DNA from: Flavobacteriales bacterium UBA3364
Lineage (GTDB): Bacteria > Bacteroidota > Bacteroidia > Flavobacteriales_F > PHOS-HE28
NCBI GenBank assembly: GCA_002360495.1
Contig: DEQO01000181.1
Location: forward strand, 1-36,527
Reading direction: 5' to 3'
DNA: 36,527 nucleotides
Below are positions 24,835 through 32,885 of this stretch, piece by piece (the stretch's first letter is position 1; each line of letters begins with the position of its first letter). The notes beneath the pieces are model-generated. The model did not search any database. It had not been told where the DNA came from and saw nothing but the letters and a program-made list of their open reading frames with translations. The translations under genes were made by a program, and so were the position numbers.

Positions 24835-25554
24835 GTGTCCCGGCTGCTGGTCCTCACCTTCCTGCTGTTCATCATCACCCCGTGCCTCCGTGCACAGGAA
24901 GAGGTGACCATCCACGGGAAAGTGGTCACTTCCATCGATCAACGGACCTATTACGATCTGATGATCGTCAACAAGCGTACGCGTTCGGGGGTCTTCGGGA
25001 ATGCCGATGGTACGTTCACCGTGCGTGCTTTGCGCACGGATACGTTGATGATCGGTTCCATCGGACACCAGACGCGGACATTGACCCTTGCCGACAGCGC
25101 CGCGAAGGAGGTCTACGACATCACGGTACGCCTGACCCCGTGGACCATTGAATTGGCCGAGGTCGAGATCCTTCCGGAGCGCACCTTGAAGCAGATACAA
25201 GCGGACATCGAGAAGCTCGGCTACAAGGAATCGGACTATCGGATCAGCACCGTTGATGCCTTCCAGAGCCCGATCACGTTCCTGTACCAGGAATTCAGCC
25301 GACGGGAGCGGAGCAAACGCCTCGTGGCCGAGTTGGAGAACGAGGACCGCAAGCGTGCGCTGCTGCAGGAGCTTCTCCAGAAGTATGTCCAGTATGACAT
25401 CATCAACCTCAACCAGGAGGCCTTCGATGATTTCATCGATTTCTGCAATGTGCCGGACGATGTGATCAAAGGACTATCGCAGTACGACTTCCTCGTTTAC
25501 GTGAAACGGAAGTACGAACTGTACTCCAGCCTCGGTCCCTCACGTCAACATTGA
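24835..25554 (+). CDS. Secreted carboxypeptidase-regulatory-like domain protein
   Basis: 239 aa from GTG at 24835. The signal peptide SRLLVLTFLLFIITPCLRAQ is followed by a carboxypeptidase D regulatory-like fold (about 24-95): VTIHGKVVTSIDQRTYYDLM, then GVFGNADGTFTV and IGSIGHQTRTL, as at the front of SusC-type receptors but here without a barrel. The C-terminal half is helical and charged (FSRRERSKRLVAELENEDRK), followed by DFIDFCNVPDDVIKGLSQYD. The next gene starts 2 nt after the stop. Exported, function unknown; the pairing suggests a joint envelope role. Confidence 0.8.
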   Translation: MSRLLVLTFLLFIITPCLRAQEEVTIHGKVVTSIDQRTYYDLMIVNKRTRSGVFGNADGTFTVRALRTDTLMIGSIGHQTRTLTLADSAAKEVYDITVRLTPWTIELAEVEILPERTLKQIQADIEKLGYKESDYRISTVDAFQSPITFLYQEFSRRERSKRLVAELENEDRKRALLQELLQKYVQYDIINLNQEAFDDFIDFCNVPDDVIKGLSQYDFLVYVKRKYELYSSLGPSRQH

Positions 25555-25556
25555 TC

Positions 25557-26495
25557 ATGCGGATCCGGGCGGTCCACCTTCTGCTCGCTTGTATTGCCGC
25601 ATGGTGCTCCATTGCAGCGTCGGGACAGGAAGACGAGGTCCTGCGGACCATCCAACTCGATGATGTTGTGATCCACGCGCAGGACACAGGCTTCAACGTG
25701 GAGGGCTTCGTGCGCCATGTGATGGAGGACACCACTTTCCACAAGGCCTTCCTGAACACGCGTTTCCATCCACATCACGTCCGCGGCGTGTTGCGTGTGC
25801 GCGCAAAGCACGAAAAGGAAACCGCCAGCATGTATCGCACCGGCGACCTGATCCGCAACGGCGACAGGGTCCACCTGGAACTTGATACCGTGCATGAGAC
25901 CGGCAAGTTGCGCGACAAGAAGGGGAAGTTCCGCTACCTCACCGCCGAGATGTACGACGATGTGTTCTTCATCAAAGGCGAACTACCGGCGGACAACATC
26001 GTTGCGCACCGCGCCTTGGAAGTGGAGCGTGGCAGTCGGTTCGACAAGTACAAGAGCGAACTGAAAAAGTTCATGTTCGATCCGGGTACCGAGATCGCGA
26101 GCGTACCATTCATCGGGGATAAACTTGCGCTGTTCAGTCCGGAGATGGCCCCGCTCTATGATTTCAAGATCGGTTCCGACGTTCGCAACGGCCACGCCTG
26201 TTGGGTCTTCAGCGCCAGCGCCAAGCCCGAATTACGCGAAGGCCGCACGGTGATCAAGACCATGGACACCTGGTTCGCACAAGAGGGCGGCGAAGTCCTT
26301 TCACGCCGATACCGCATTGCCCACAGCTCCATGGTACTGGACTTCGACATCAGCATCCGCGTAGAGAACCAACTGATAGAAGGAGAACTCGTACCCCGCA
26401 CCGTTGACTACGACGGTGATTGGGATATTCCGCTGAAGCAGCGGGAACTGGTTCGGTTCGTGTTGGAGTACACGGATTGGCGGGTGGTGAAGTAA
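25557..26495 (+). CDS. Conserved secreted protein of unknown function
   Basis: 312 aa from ATG at 25557, with stop and start 2 nt apart from its partner. The signal peptide MRIRAVHLLLACIAAWCSIAASG is clear. The mature part begins TIQLDDVVIHAQDTGFNVEG and is rich in beta strands (YRTGDLIRNGDRVHLELDTV; DFDISIRVENQLIEGELVP). It resembles secreted Bacteroidota proteins that in other genomes carry a carboxypeptidase-regulatory domain in the same chain, which here is the neighbouring gene; that comparison is from memory and untested. No catalytic motif recognised. Its last 88 bp overlap, in antisense, the end of the short TPR gene. Confidence 0.75.
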   Translation: MRIRAVHLLLACIAAWCSIAASGQEDEVLRTIQLDDVVIHAQDTGFNVEGFVRHVMEDTTFHKAFLNTRFHPHHVRGVLRVRAKHEKETASMYRTGDLIRNGDRVHLELDTVHETGKLRDKKGKFRYLTAEMYDDVFFIKGELPADNIVAHRALEVERGSRFDKYKSELKKFMFDPGTEIASVPFIGDKLALFSPEMAPLYDFKIGSDVRNGHACWVFSASAKPELREGRTVIKTMDTWFAQEGGEVLSRRYRIAHSSMVLDFDISIRVENQLIEGELVPRTVDYDGDWDIPLKQRELVRFVLEYTDWRVVK

Positions 26496-26986
26496 TGCCC
26501 GGATCCGGTGCGCTGCTCAACTATCAGTTCCAATTCGCGTTGTAAGAGGGCACTTTCGAGCGCAGAGAGGTTCTTCGCATTTCCAACGTTCCGCACAGCA
26601 CGGTCCGCTTCCTTCCAAGCCAGTGGTTGATGCTCCTGCTGAGGCGCTGCCATGTAGTTGTGGTAGCGGGCGCGGTAGGCATAGCCCACGGCTGCTTCAG
26701 CGGAGCTGTCGCCGAACGCGCGTTGGCGCAGTGCCAGGGCTACATCCCAGTACTGTTTGGCATGGCCGATGTCACTCAGGCGGTGGTATTGTTCGCCAAG
26801 CATTTCCAGCAGGCGTGCATGCTCCAGCGTTGGTGTGGCCTTGTGGAGATGCTGAAGAGCTTGTTCGATCCGCTGGACCACGCCGTGGACATCGCCGTTG
26901 AGCATGGCGCACCGTTCGGCCTCAAGATCGAGCTGTGCGCAGGCCGACAGGCTTGCGAACGACAGAAGGATGGTCACATAGCGCAC
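26408..26986 (-). CDS. Short TPR-like secreted protein, probably truncated
   Basis: 192 aa from GTG at 26986 (another GTG at 26977). VRYVTILLSFASLSACAQ is a good signal peptide. Helical repeats follow: LEHARLLEMLGEQYHRLSDI, then AKQYWDVALALRQRAFGD and AAVGYAYRARYHNYM, the A/L/Y spacing of tetratricopeptide repeats. After LIVEQRTG the reading runs antisense through the end of the convergent gene and looks like low-complexity noise (Ser/Thr/Arg rich). Longer relatives of this kind continue with more repeats, so I read this as an N-terminal remnant with an extended false tail. A TACTTTTC box 4 nt upstream suggests it may still be transcribed. Confidence 0.45.
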   Translation of the reverse strand: MRYVTILLSFASLSACAQLDLEAERCAMLNGDVHGVVQRIEQALQHLHKATPTLEHARLLEMLGEQYHRLSDIGHAKQYWDVALALRQRAFGDSSAEAAVGYAYRARYHNYMAAPQQEHQPLAWKEADRAVRNVGNAKNLSALESALLQRELELIVEQRTGSGHYFTTRQSVYSNTNRTSSRCFSGISQSPS

Positions 26987-26990
26987 TGCG

Positions 26991-26998
26991 GAAAAGTA
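26991..26998 (-). promoter_or_regulatory. -7 box for the TPR-like gene
   Basis: Minus-strand TACTTTTC, one mismatch to TAnnTTTG, lies 4 nt before the GTG at 26986. Confidence 0.3.
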
Positions 26999-27021
26999 CC
27001 GCACTGCAGTAGATCGACCCC

Positions 27022-27972
27022 TCAATGCTTCCCCTGCGCCGCCAGCCAGCGCTCCGCATCCAACGCAGCCATGCAACCACTACCGGCACTGGTAACCGCT
27101 TGGCGATAGACCTTGTCGGCCGCATCGCCGGCCACGAACACGCCGGGGATCTTGGTACTGGTCCGGTCCGCGTCGTGTTTTAGGTAACCGGCATCATCCA
27201 TGTCCAGCCAGCCCTTGAAGAGCTCGGTGGCGGGGGTGTGGCCGATGGCGATGAACAGGCCGGTGACATCCAGCTTACGCTCTTCGCCGTTGCTGTTGTT
27301 CTTAACGATGATGCCTTCAACGGTATGTTCTCCGAGCACGTCCTTCACTTCGCTGTGGAAGAGCACCTCGATGTTCGGTGTGTTCTCCACGCGGTGCACC
27401 ATCGCCTTGCTGGCTCGGAACTCACCCTTGCGTACGAGCATATACACCTTGGGGCATAGCTTGGCGAGGTAGGTCGCTTCTTCGCATGCTGAATCACCGG
27501 CACCGACGAGAGCCACGGTCTGCCCTTTGTAGAAGAAGCCGTCGCAAACGGCACAGGCGGTGACGCCTCCGCCAATATCGCGCAAGCGGATCTCGTTCGG
27601 CAATCCCAACCACTTTGCACTGGCACCGGTGCTGATGATCACACTGTCGGCATGGATCTCCGTCTTCTCATCCACCCACACTTTGTGTACCGGTCCTGTG
27701 AAGTCCACTTTGGTCACCCAGCCGTTCCGCACATCCGTCTCGAAACGCAGGGCTTGCGCCTTCAGGTCCTCCATCATTTCCGGGCCACTGCGGCCCTTCG
27801 GGTAGCCGGGATAGTTGTCCACTTCGGTGGTCTGGGTCAGCTGGCCACCGGGCAGCGGACCTTCGATCATCAGGGGCTTCAGGTCCGCACGCGCGGCGTA
27901 GATGGCAGCGGAGAAACCAGCGGGACCCGATCCGATGATCAGGCATTTGACGTGTTCGGGAGTAGTGCTCAT
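27022..27972 (-). CDS. trxB: Thioredoxin reductase
   Basis: FAD enzyme that passes electrons from NADPH to thioredoxin. 316 aa. The FAD dinucleotide motif is IIGSGPAGFSAAIYA (12-26), followed by EGPLPGGQLTQTTEVDNYPG. The redox-active pair is C140/C143 in TACAVCDGFF. The NADPH motif is GAGDSACEEATYL. A FAD-contacting GVFVAGDAAD is near the C-terminus, and KVYRQAVTSAGSGCMAALDAE finishes it. All family signatures are intact. TACCTTTG lies 12 nt upstream. The truncated TPR-like gene follows on the same strand after about 35 nt. Confidence 0.96.
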   Translation of the reverse strand: MSTTPEHVKCLIIGSGPAGFSAAIYAARADLKPLMIEGPLPGGQLTQTTEVDNYPGYPKGRSGPEMMEDLKAQALRFETDVRNGWVTKVDFTGPVHKVWVDEKTEIHADSVIISTGASAKWLGLPNEIRLRDIGGGVTACAVCDGFFYKGQTVALVGAGDSACEEATYLAKLCPKVYMLVRKGEFRASKAMVHRVENTPNIEVLFHSEVKDVLGEHTVEGIIVKNNSNGEERKLDVTGLFIAIGHTPATELFKGWLDMDDAGYLKHDADRTSTKIPGVFVAGDAADKVYRQAVTSAGSGCMAALDAERWLAAQGKH

Positions 27973-27984
27973 TCAGGAAGGGCG

Positions 27985-27992
27985 CAAAGGTA
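27985..27992 (-). promoter_or_regulatory. -7 box for trxB
   Basis: Minus-strand TACCTTTG, an exact TAnnTTTG match, lies 12 nt before the trxB ATG. Confidence 0.5.
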
Positions 27993-28054
27993 CCTCAGGG
28001 CGTATGTCGTTCGCGCATCCTTCAAATGCTTCGCCGGGATCGGCCTTCCAAGGG

Positions 28055-29020
28055 TCATTGGCAAATGATCGTATCCGCATAAACACCCCAGCCGGCCCAG
28101 ATACCCAGCCCCCCGTCGATGTTCGAGTCCGCGTTCACAGGTGTGCCGAAAAGATCGCCCTGTGTGCTGATGTTCTCGTCGTAGCTGGTGTAGAACTCGT
28201 GCTCAGCGAAATTGATGCTCAGGAATTTCACCGCGATGGTATCGCCCACTTTGAAGAATCCGGCTTCCTCGTTGCTGTCCTCGGGCTGGTCACTGTAGAA
28301 TTGGCGACCCCGTATGAAACTGAAATCGAAGGTCAATCCGTTCACGAACCTGTCCTGGAACGTGTTGCCAAGAGGAGAAATGAACGTGGGATCTTCAGCG
28401 TTGCCATCCTCGTCCGTACTGATCCGGCGAGCCATCCACCGGTAGCAGTTGCCCATGGTATCGGGATCGGTCAAGGTGCCCCAGGCGTAACCCAGGGAGT
28501 CATCGTCGGGGCGTTGCAATGCCAGTTGGAACCACACTGAATCCAAGGACACCGGGTTGGGGATCGTGGTCACGCTGGTGAGCACTTCACCCTCGACCTC
28601 GATGTTCAGGCGGTAGGTGCGGCCCACTTCGCCGTAGAGCGCGGTGTTGGCGGTGGAGTAGATGCAGATGTCCGCGCTGCCCAGCAACGCCGGATCGACA
28701 CCGGTGATCTCTGCGAACAGCGCGCGTTGTTCCGGCGTAAGCGAAGAACTGCAGAGTTGATCCAGGGCAACGGGCCCGCTGCCATTGTCCACCGTCACCA
28801 AAGCGCCGCGCACGTAGCTGTTCGAGAGGGCATTCTGATCGATGGGGTCGAAGTAGCTCTGTGTCCGGGTGAGGATCACGTATGGGGGCAGGCCGGGTTG
28901 GACCACACCTTCAACCACGAATTGGGTGGGCACGTCGGGCAATTCCACGGTGATCTCCTTTTCGCAGCCGACGAGCAGCGCCACGGTAGGAAGGGTCAGG
29001 AGCAGGGACGCGCGTTTCAT
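28055..29020 (-). CDS. DUF4249 outer-membrane lipoprotein
   Basis: 321 aa with a lipoprotein signal peptide; the lipobox is ALLVGC with C19 as the lipidated residue. EKEITVELPDVPTQFVVEGVV is the normal start of the DUF4249 domain, followed by PPYVILTRTQSYFDP, a second family signature, and TYRLNIEVEGE. In Bacteroidota these genes sit directly after a TonB-dependent receptor, and a surface accessory or ligand-binding role is assumed. Here the ATG overlaps the receptor's TGA by one base (TGATG), indicating translational coupling. The substrate of the pair is unknown. Confidence 0.92.
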   Translation of the reverse strand: MKRASLLLTLPTVALLVGCEKEITVELPDVPTQFVVEGVVQPGLPPYVILTRTQSYFDPIDQNALSNSYVRGALVTVDNGSGPVALDQLCSSSLTPEQRALFAEITGVDPALLGSADICIYSTANTALYGEVGRTYRLNIEVEGEVLTSVTTIPNPVSLDSVWFQLALQRPDDDSLGYAWGTLTDPDTMGNCYRWMARRISTDEDGNAEDPTFISPLGNTFQDRFVNGLTFDFSFIRGRQFYSDQPEDSNEEAGFFKVGDTIAVKFLSINFAEHEFYTSYDENISTQGDLFGTPVNADSNIDGGLGIWAGWGVYADTIICQ

Positions 29021-31425
29021 CAGAAATGGAAATTCCAGGTAACGGACGGGAGGATGCTGAAGAGGGACACTTGTTTGGCCACAGGGCGCAGATCGTTGTT
29101 CGCGGTGGTGCCTTCAGTGGTGAAATAGTAGAAATAGGGGTTCGCCCTGTTGTAGGCGTTGTAGACGGAGAAGGTCCAGCTACTGCGGTATTTCCGCTCC
29201 ACGGTGGTCACCTCCCCGGTGGTCTTGTCCTTCACCTCTTTGGTCGGCTTGTTCTTCAGCGTAGCGGCGAGATCCAAGCGGTGGTATGCGGCCATTCGGA
29301 AGCTGTTGCGATCGCTGAATTGGCTCACAACGCGGCCTTCGATGAAGTAGCGCTGGACCGGCAGGGTGGTTGCCTGACCGGTACTGTAAACGAACGTGCT
29401 GCCAAAACTCCAGCGATCGTTCAATTCATACCCTACCACCAAGCTGATGTCGTGGCGCCGGTCCCAACGGCTGGGGAATTCACGGCCCTCGCTGACATCA
29501 GGGAATTTACGCATGGTCTTGCTCCAGGTGTAGCCGGCCCAACCTGTGAACTTGCCCAAGCGTCGTTTCAAGAAGAATTCAGCCCCATAGCTCCAGCCCT
29601 TGCCGAAGACCAGCAACGCATCGTAGTTGGTGTTGCCACCATCCTGCGGTTGTGCGCCTTCCCGATACTCGATCTGGTTGAACATGTCCTTGTAGTACAC
29701 TTCCACGCTGGCTTCGTACTTACGGTCCCAGAGGTCGCGGAAGTAACCGACGGCATATTGATAGACGATCTGTGGCTTCACGTTCTTTCCACTGGGGATC
29801 CATACGTCGGTCGGCAGCCCGATGCTGCTGAAGCTGGCCAGGTGGACGTACTGCAGGTTCCTGTTGAAGCTGGCCTTGATACTGCTCGCGGGCCCGGTCT
29901 TGTAACGCATTGAAAGACGTGGTTCGAAACCATAGTAGGCCTTGACGAGCTCTCCGGGCTTGTATTCGCGCTGGCCTACCGTGTTCCCCGAGCTGTCCAA
30001 CAGGTATTCGTTGAACGATCCCACATGGGCGAAGTAGGAGACGCGCATACCTGCGTTGACACGGAAGAGATCGGTAACGTCGAATTCGTCCAGGAAGTAG
30101 GCGGCCGCTTCATGAGCGCGCAGCTTCGATGGTGTATCGATGTCGAAATCTGTGTCACCGCTGGCCACGTCGACAGTGCTGGGTGTGTAGATGTGGTAGG
30201 TATAGTTCAACCCGTACTTCAGGGTGTGACGTGCGGAAGGATATTGGTTGAAATCGAGCTTCAAACCGTAGTCCTTGATGCCGCTGCTCAGGCCGAAAAC
30301 GAAGTCGTCCTGGCCACCTTTGAAGCTGAATTTGTAATCACTGAAGATGGCCGTGGTGTTCAGGAAGAGCTTTGGTCCGAAAACGTGGTTCCAGCGCCCG
30401 CTGACGGTGGCATTACCCCACGGTATCCGGAAATCCGGGCTGCCGGGCTCACTGCCTTTCAATTCGAAGACATCTCGGCCGAAATAGCCGCTCAGGAAGA
30501 AGCGGTCCTTGTCACTGAGTCGGTAGTTGGCCTTTGCGTTGAGGTCGTAGAAATAGTAGCCGCTGCCAGCGAAAGCTCCTTCGGGGTTCAAGAAGGGCTT
30601 GGCGAGCACATCGATGTAGGTCCGGCGTGCACTTACGATGAATGAGCTCTTGTCGTTGATGATCGGTCCTTCCAATGTCAGGCGGCTACTGATCAAGCCT
30701 ATACCGCCCTGTCCGTGGAAGCCTTTGTCATTACCGTCCTTCATGGTGATGTCGAGAACACTGCTGGTGCGCCCACCGTAGTTCGCCGGCATGCCCCCTT
30801 TGATGAGTTCGATGTTCTTCACGGCATCGGCGTTGAAGACGCTGAAGAAGCCGAACAGGTGGCTGGCGTTGTACACGGTGGCGTTGTCCAGCAGGATCAG
30901 GTTCTGGTCAGGCCCGCCACCACGGACGTAAAAACCACTATTGCCTTCGCCATTGCTCTTTACGCCGGGCAGGTATTGGATGGTCTTCAGGATGTCGACC
31001 TCACCCAACAGTGCAGGTAAGGTCCCGAGTTTCTGCACATCGATGTCCACCGTGCCCATTTGGGTGCCCTCCGTGTTCTGTTCGTTGCGTTCTCCGACCA
31101 CTTCGAACTCCTTGGCCACGATGGTATTGGTGCGTGCCTCGAACGTAACGGTCATGCTGGCCGTCAGCTCGATCGTGCGCTCCTCGTTGGCGTACCCGAT
31201 GTAGGTCATCACCAAGGTGTGCGGCCCGGGCTGGAGGGTCAAAGCGTAATAGCCGAATGTGTTCGTGGTAGCTCCCTGCTTGGTCTCCTTGTCATAGACG
31301 ACCGCACCGATGAGCGTTTCGCCGTTGGCGGCGTCCTTCACATATCCGCTGACGGAAAATGTGCTTTGCGCAGCGCTGGACAACGAGAACAGGAGAAGAG
31401 TGAAGAGAGCTAGGAGCGGACGCAT
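29020..31425 (-). CDS. TonB-dependent outer-membrane receptor
   Basis: 801 aa. The signal peptide is MRPLLALFTLLLFSLSSAAQ. A carboxypeptidase-regulatory-like domain spans about 22-90 (FSVSGYVKDAANGETLIGAV; TNTFGYYALTLQPG). The plug domain, about 120-235, contains TIQYLPGVKSNGEGNSGFYV, RGGGPDQNLILLDNATVY and IELIKGGMPANYGGRTSSVL. The remainder is a beta-barrel with aromatic-rich strands; it ends LPSVTWNFHF, the aromatic C-terminus typical of barrel insertion. Imports a ligand using TonB/ExbBD energy. No iron or vitamin signature stands out. It is the first gene of a pair with the DUF4249 lipoprotein. Confidence 0.95.
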   Translation of the reverse strand: MRPLLALFTLLLFSLSSAAQSTFSVSGYVKDAANGETLIGAVVYDKETKQGATTNTFGYYALTLQPGPHTLVMTYIGYANEERTIELTASMTVTFEARTNTIVAKEFEVVGERNEQNTEGTQMGTVDIDVQKLGTLPALLGEVDILKTIQYLPGVKSNGEGNSGFYVRGGGPDQNLILLDNATVYNASHLFGFFSVFNADAVKNIELIKGGMPANYGGRTSSVLDITMKDGNDKGFHGQGGIGLISSRLTLEGPIINDKSSFIVSARRTYIDVLAKPFLNPEGAFAGSGYYFYDLNAKANYRLSDKDRFFLSGYFGRDVFELKGSEPGSPDFRIPWGNATVSGRWNHVFGPKLFLNTTAIFSDYKFSFKGGQDDFVFGLSSGIKDYGLKLDFNQYPSARHTLKYGLNYTYHIYTPSTVDVASGDTDFDIDTPSKLRAHEAAAYFLDEFDVTDLFRVNAGMRVSYFAHVGSFNEYLLDSSGNTVGQREYKPGELVKAYYGFEPRLSMRYKTGPASSIKASFNRNLQYVHLASFSSIGLPTDVWIPSGKNVKPQIVYQYAVGYFRDLWDRKYEASVEVYYKDMFNQIEYREGAQPQDGGNTNYDALLVFGKGWSYGAEFFLKRRLGKFTGWAGYTWSKTMRKFPDVSEGREFPSRWDRRHDISLVVGYELNDRWSFGSTFVYSTGQATTLPVQRYFIEGRVVSQFSDRNSFRMAAYHRLDLAATLKNKPTKEVKDKTTGEVTTVERKYRSSWTFSVYNAYNRANPYFYYFTTEGTTANNDLRPVAKQVSLFSILPSVTWNFHF

Positions 31426-31442
31426 ATCGATCTTTCGGGTCG

Positions 31443-31450
31443 CAAAATTA
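31443..31450 (-). promoter_or_regulatory. -7 box for the TonB receptor operon
   Basis: Minus-strand TAATTTTG, an exact TAnnTTTG match, lies 17 nt before the ATG at 31425. Confidence 0.5.
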
Positions 31451-31612
31451 TCCGGGATAACGAGGGAAACACGCCGCTGGTACGTTGGTTCGTCCGTTGG
31501 TCACTAGAAGCGCTGTTCAACATTGGGCTGTTCATTGATGGGTCCGGAATTCAAGTTCCGGAGAAGCGGGGTTGGGATTGGGATCGGAAGTTTGCGGCAA
31601 CTCGAACCAGCC

Positions 31613-31714
31613 ATGCAAGCCATCCTGCGCAAGTACAGTCCCGGTCTAATGACGATCGCGGTCTACACCGGTATTCTTCTCTTCGCTTTGATCTGCACGT
31701 TCGCGGGAAGCTGA
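31613..31714 (+). CDS. Possible mini membrane protein (33 aa)
   Basis: ATG at 31613 opens a 33-codon frame: a basic start (MQAILRKYSPG) then one hydrophobic helix (LMTIAVYTGILLFALICTFA) and TGA. GAAGTTTG, one mismatch to the -7 consensus, lies 18 nt upstream. An ATG at 31523 in the same frame would add 30 residues that look non-coding. It is separated from its neighbours and has no obvious terminator of its own. It might be a genuine small inner-membrane protein; I do not recognise a family. Confidence 0.35.
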   Translation: MQAILRKYSPGLMTIAVYTGILLFALICTFAGS

Positions 31715-31911
31715 TATACCGAGGTCCCTTGAGGGGTTGTGGTCCAAGACCCTTCGCCCCCCCCCCTTGCGGGACGCTCCGGAAGCTGGAGCGGGAGCGA
31801 ACGGATGATCGAACCTGCTCCTTTGTTACATTTGCCGCCCCTTCGGGTCTAACGCAGCCCGGACAAAGGAATGACCACGGTGTGGTGCATGGATGCGGGA
31901 AAAGGTGGATT
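31715..31911. other. Non-coding gap before tRNA-Pro
   Basis: Holds a run of ten C (31757-31766), a TACATTTG box at 31827-31834, and no convincing gene. The rest may be tRNA leader. Confidence 0.5.
31827..31834 (+). promoter_or_regulatory. -7 box probably serving tRNA-Pro
   Basis: TACATTTG is an exact TAnnTTTG match. It is 77 nt before the mature tRNA, so a leader of about 70 nt would be removed by RNase P. Confidence 0.4.
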
Positions 31912-31985
31912 CGGGGTGTAGCGCAGCCCGGTAGCGCACTTGCATGGGGTGCAAGGGGTCGCTGGTTCGAGTCCAGTCACCCCGA
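31912..31985 (+). tRNA. tRNA-Pro (anticodon GGG)
   Basis: 74 nt with a complete cloverleaf. The acceptor stem is CGGGGTG with CACCCCG plus discriminator A. The D stem is GCGC/GCGC. The anticodon stem is CTTGC/GCAAG around ATGGGGT, with GGG at 31946-31948. The T arm is GCTGG-TTCGAGT-CCAGT. CCA is not encoded. A GAAA-loop terminator follows 9 nt later. Confidence 0.97.
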
Positions 31986-31994
31986 CTGGTAAAG

Positions 31995-32025
31995 AGGCCC
32001 ACGGTGAAAACCGTGGGCCTTTGTT
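31995..32025 (+). terminator. Terminator after tRNA-Pro
   Basis: A perfect 11-bp stem (31995-32005 with 32010-32020) closes on GAAA and is followed by TTGTT. Confidence 0.85.
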
Positions 32026-32130
32026 CTGCCCCTTGGGATATTCCTTACCCCTGATCTTGTTACCGTTTGGGTTGACGGGTGCCACGGGTGATACCGGTGA
32101 TTTCCACGGAGGAAGGCCTTTGTCTCCAAC

Positions 32131-32161
32131 GGCCGCCGCTCGGGATGGTCGGCGGCCATTT
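32131..32161 (+). terminator. Orphan hairpin, terminator-like
   Basis: GGCCGCCG (32131-32138) pairs perfectly with CGGCGGCC (32150-32157), followed by ATTTT. No gene lies between it and the tRNA terminator. The 105 nt in between hold no convincing open frame; a small RNA is possible but unproven. Confidence 0.45.
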
Positions 32162-32240
32162 TGCATGGTAAAATGGAGGTGGCGACCGGTCCTTTTCCGG
32201 GCCGTTGCACCTATCGGCATGCGGGAGAAGGTACTGGTCG

Positions 32241-32289
32241 AATACCCAATTGTGGGTATTGTGATCGCCATTGTCCAAGGGTACCTTCA
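32241..32289 (+). promoter_or_regulatory. Palindrome plus -7-like box (copy 2)
   Basis: AATACCCA (32241-32248) and TGGGTATT (32253-32260) form a perfect 8-bp inverted repeat around ATTG. TACCTTCA, a -7-like box, begins at 32282, 24 nt after the core palindrome's last base (32258), exactly as in copy 1 at 1606-1652. The shared TATTG followed by ATCGCC in the spacer is also similar. It lies 30 nt before the ATG at 32320. Probably the binding site of a dimeric activator. Confidence 0.55.
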
Positions 32290-32319
32290 ACACGTCGAAG
32301 TTCCTTAACCCACCTCACC

Positions 32320-32814
32320 ATGGAACAGAAGACCTCGATCCGGCGATCAATTGCAAAAGCTGCGTTGATGCTATACGCCCTTTTCGGTGCGGCCGTTGTT
32401 GGTTCAACCCAGGAAACGGTCACCATGAAGGGTCGCGTGATCGTCCCTGCCCATGTGCGCACGCACGTGGACCTTACGATGGATGTCGGCGACACGTCGT
32501 GCGTCCGGGTCACTTTGCAGGGCCGGGGCAAGTTCCGCATCGAGACTTCGGATGATGAGCTCTATTTACTGCGGTTCGAGCAGGATGGAAGCATCTCCAA
32601 GACGGTGCAGGTGGATACCAAATATGCGCAGAGGAAGGCAGGTGTCCGCAAACGTATCGTGGTGTTCGATGTGCAACTGGCGCCAGTGGATACCGTTGTC
32701 CCGTTGCGGTATGCGGGTCCGGTGGGCAAGATCAGGTTCCATCACAGCAACGGACGTATGCAAGTGGAGCGCGACCGCCATTTGGTGCAGCCTTTCGTGG
32801 TCACGGAGAAGTAA
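32320..32814 (+). CDS. Small secreted protein of unknown function
   Basis: 164 aa. A basic start (MEQKTSIRRSIAK) and a hydrophobic stretch (AALMLYALFGAAVVGST) form a signal peptide. The mature part begins ETVTMKGRVIVPAHVRTHVD and is beta-rich, with CVRVTLQGRGKFRIETSDDE and VVFDVQLAPVD, rather like a carboxypeptidase-regulatory fold but without a firm match. No catalytic motif recognised. It has its own promoter with the palindrome at 32241, which suggests conditional expression. The M1 peptidase gene follows with its own box. Confidence 0.7.
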   Translation: MEQKTSIRRSIAKAALMLYALFGAAVVGSTQETVTMKGRVIVPAHVRTHVDLTMDVGDTSCVRVTLQGRGKFRIETSDDELYLLRFEQDGSISKTVQVDTKYAQRKAGVRKRIVVFDVQLAPVDTVVPLRYAGPVGKIRFHHSNGRMQVERDRHLVQPFVVTEK

Positions 32815-32885
32815 AATGGACCGGTCGGTATCGTTGTCATCTTCATGGAGCGGACGGTCGGCTGGACCGGTCGGTTGTACACCCC

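Noticed and set aside
31940..32308. 122-codon plus-strand frame starting inside tRNA-Pro
   Set aside because: It covers the tRNA, its terminator and the orphan hairpin; the protein looks random.
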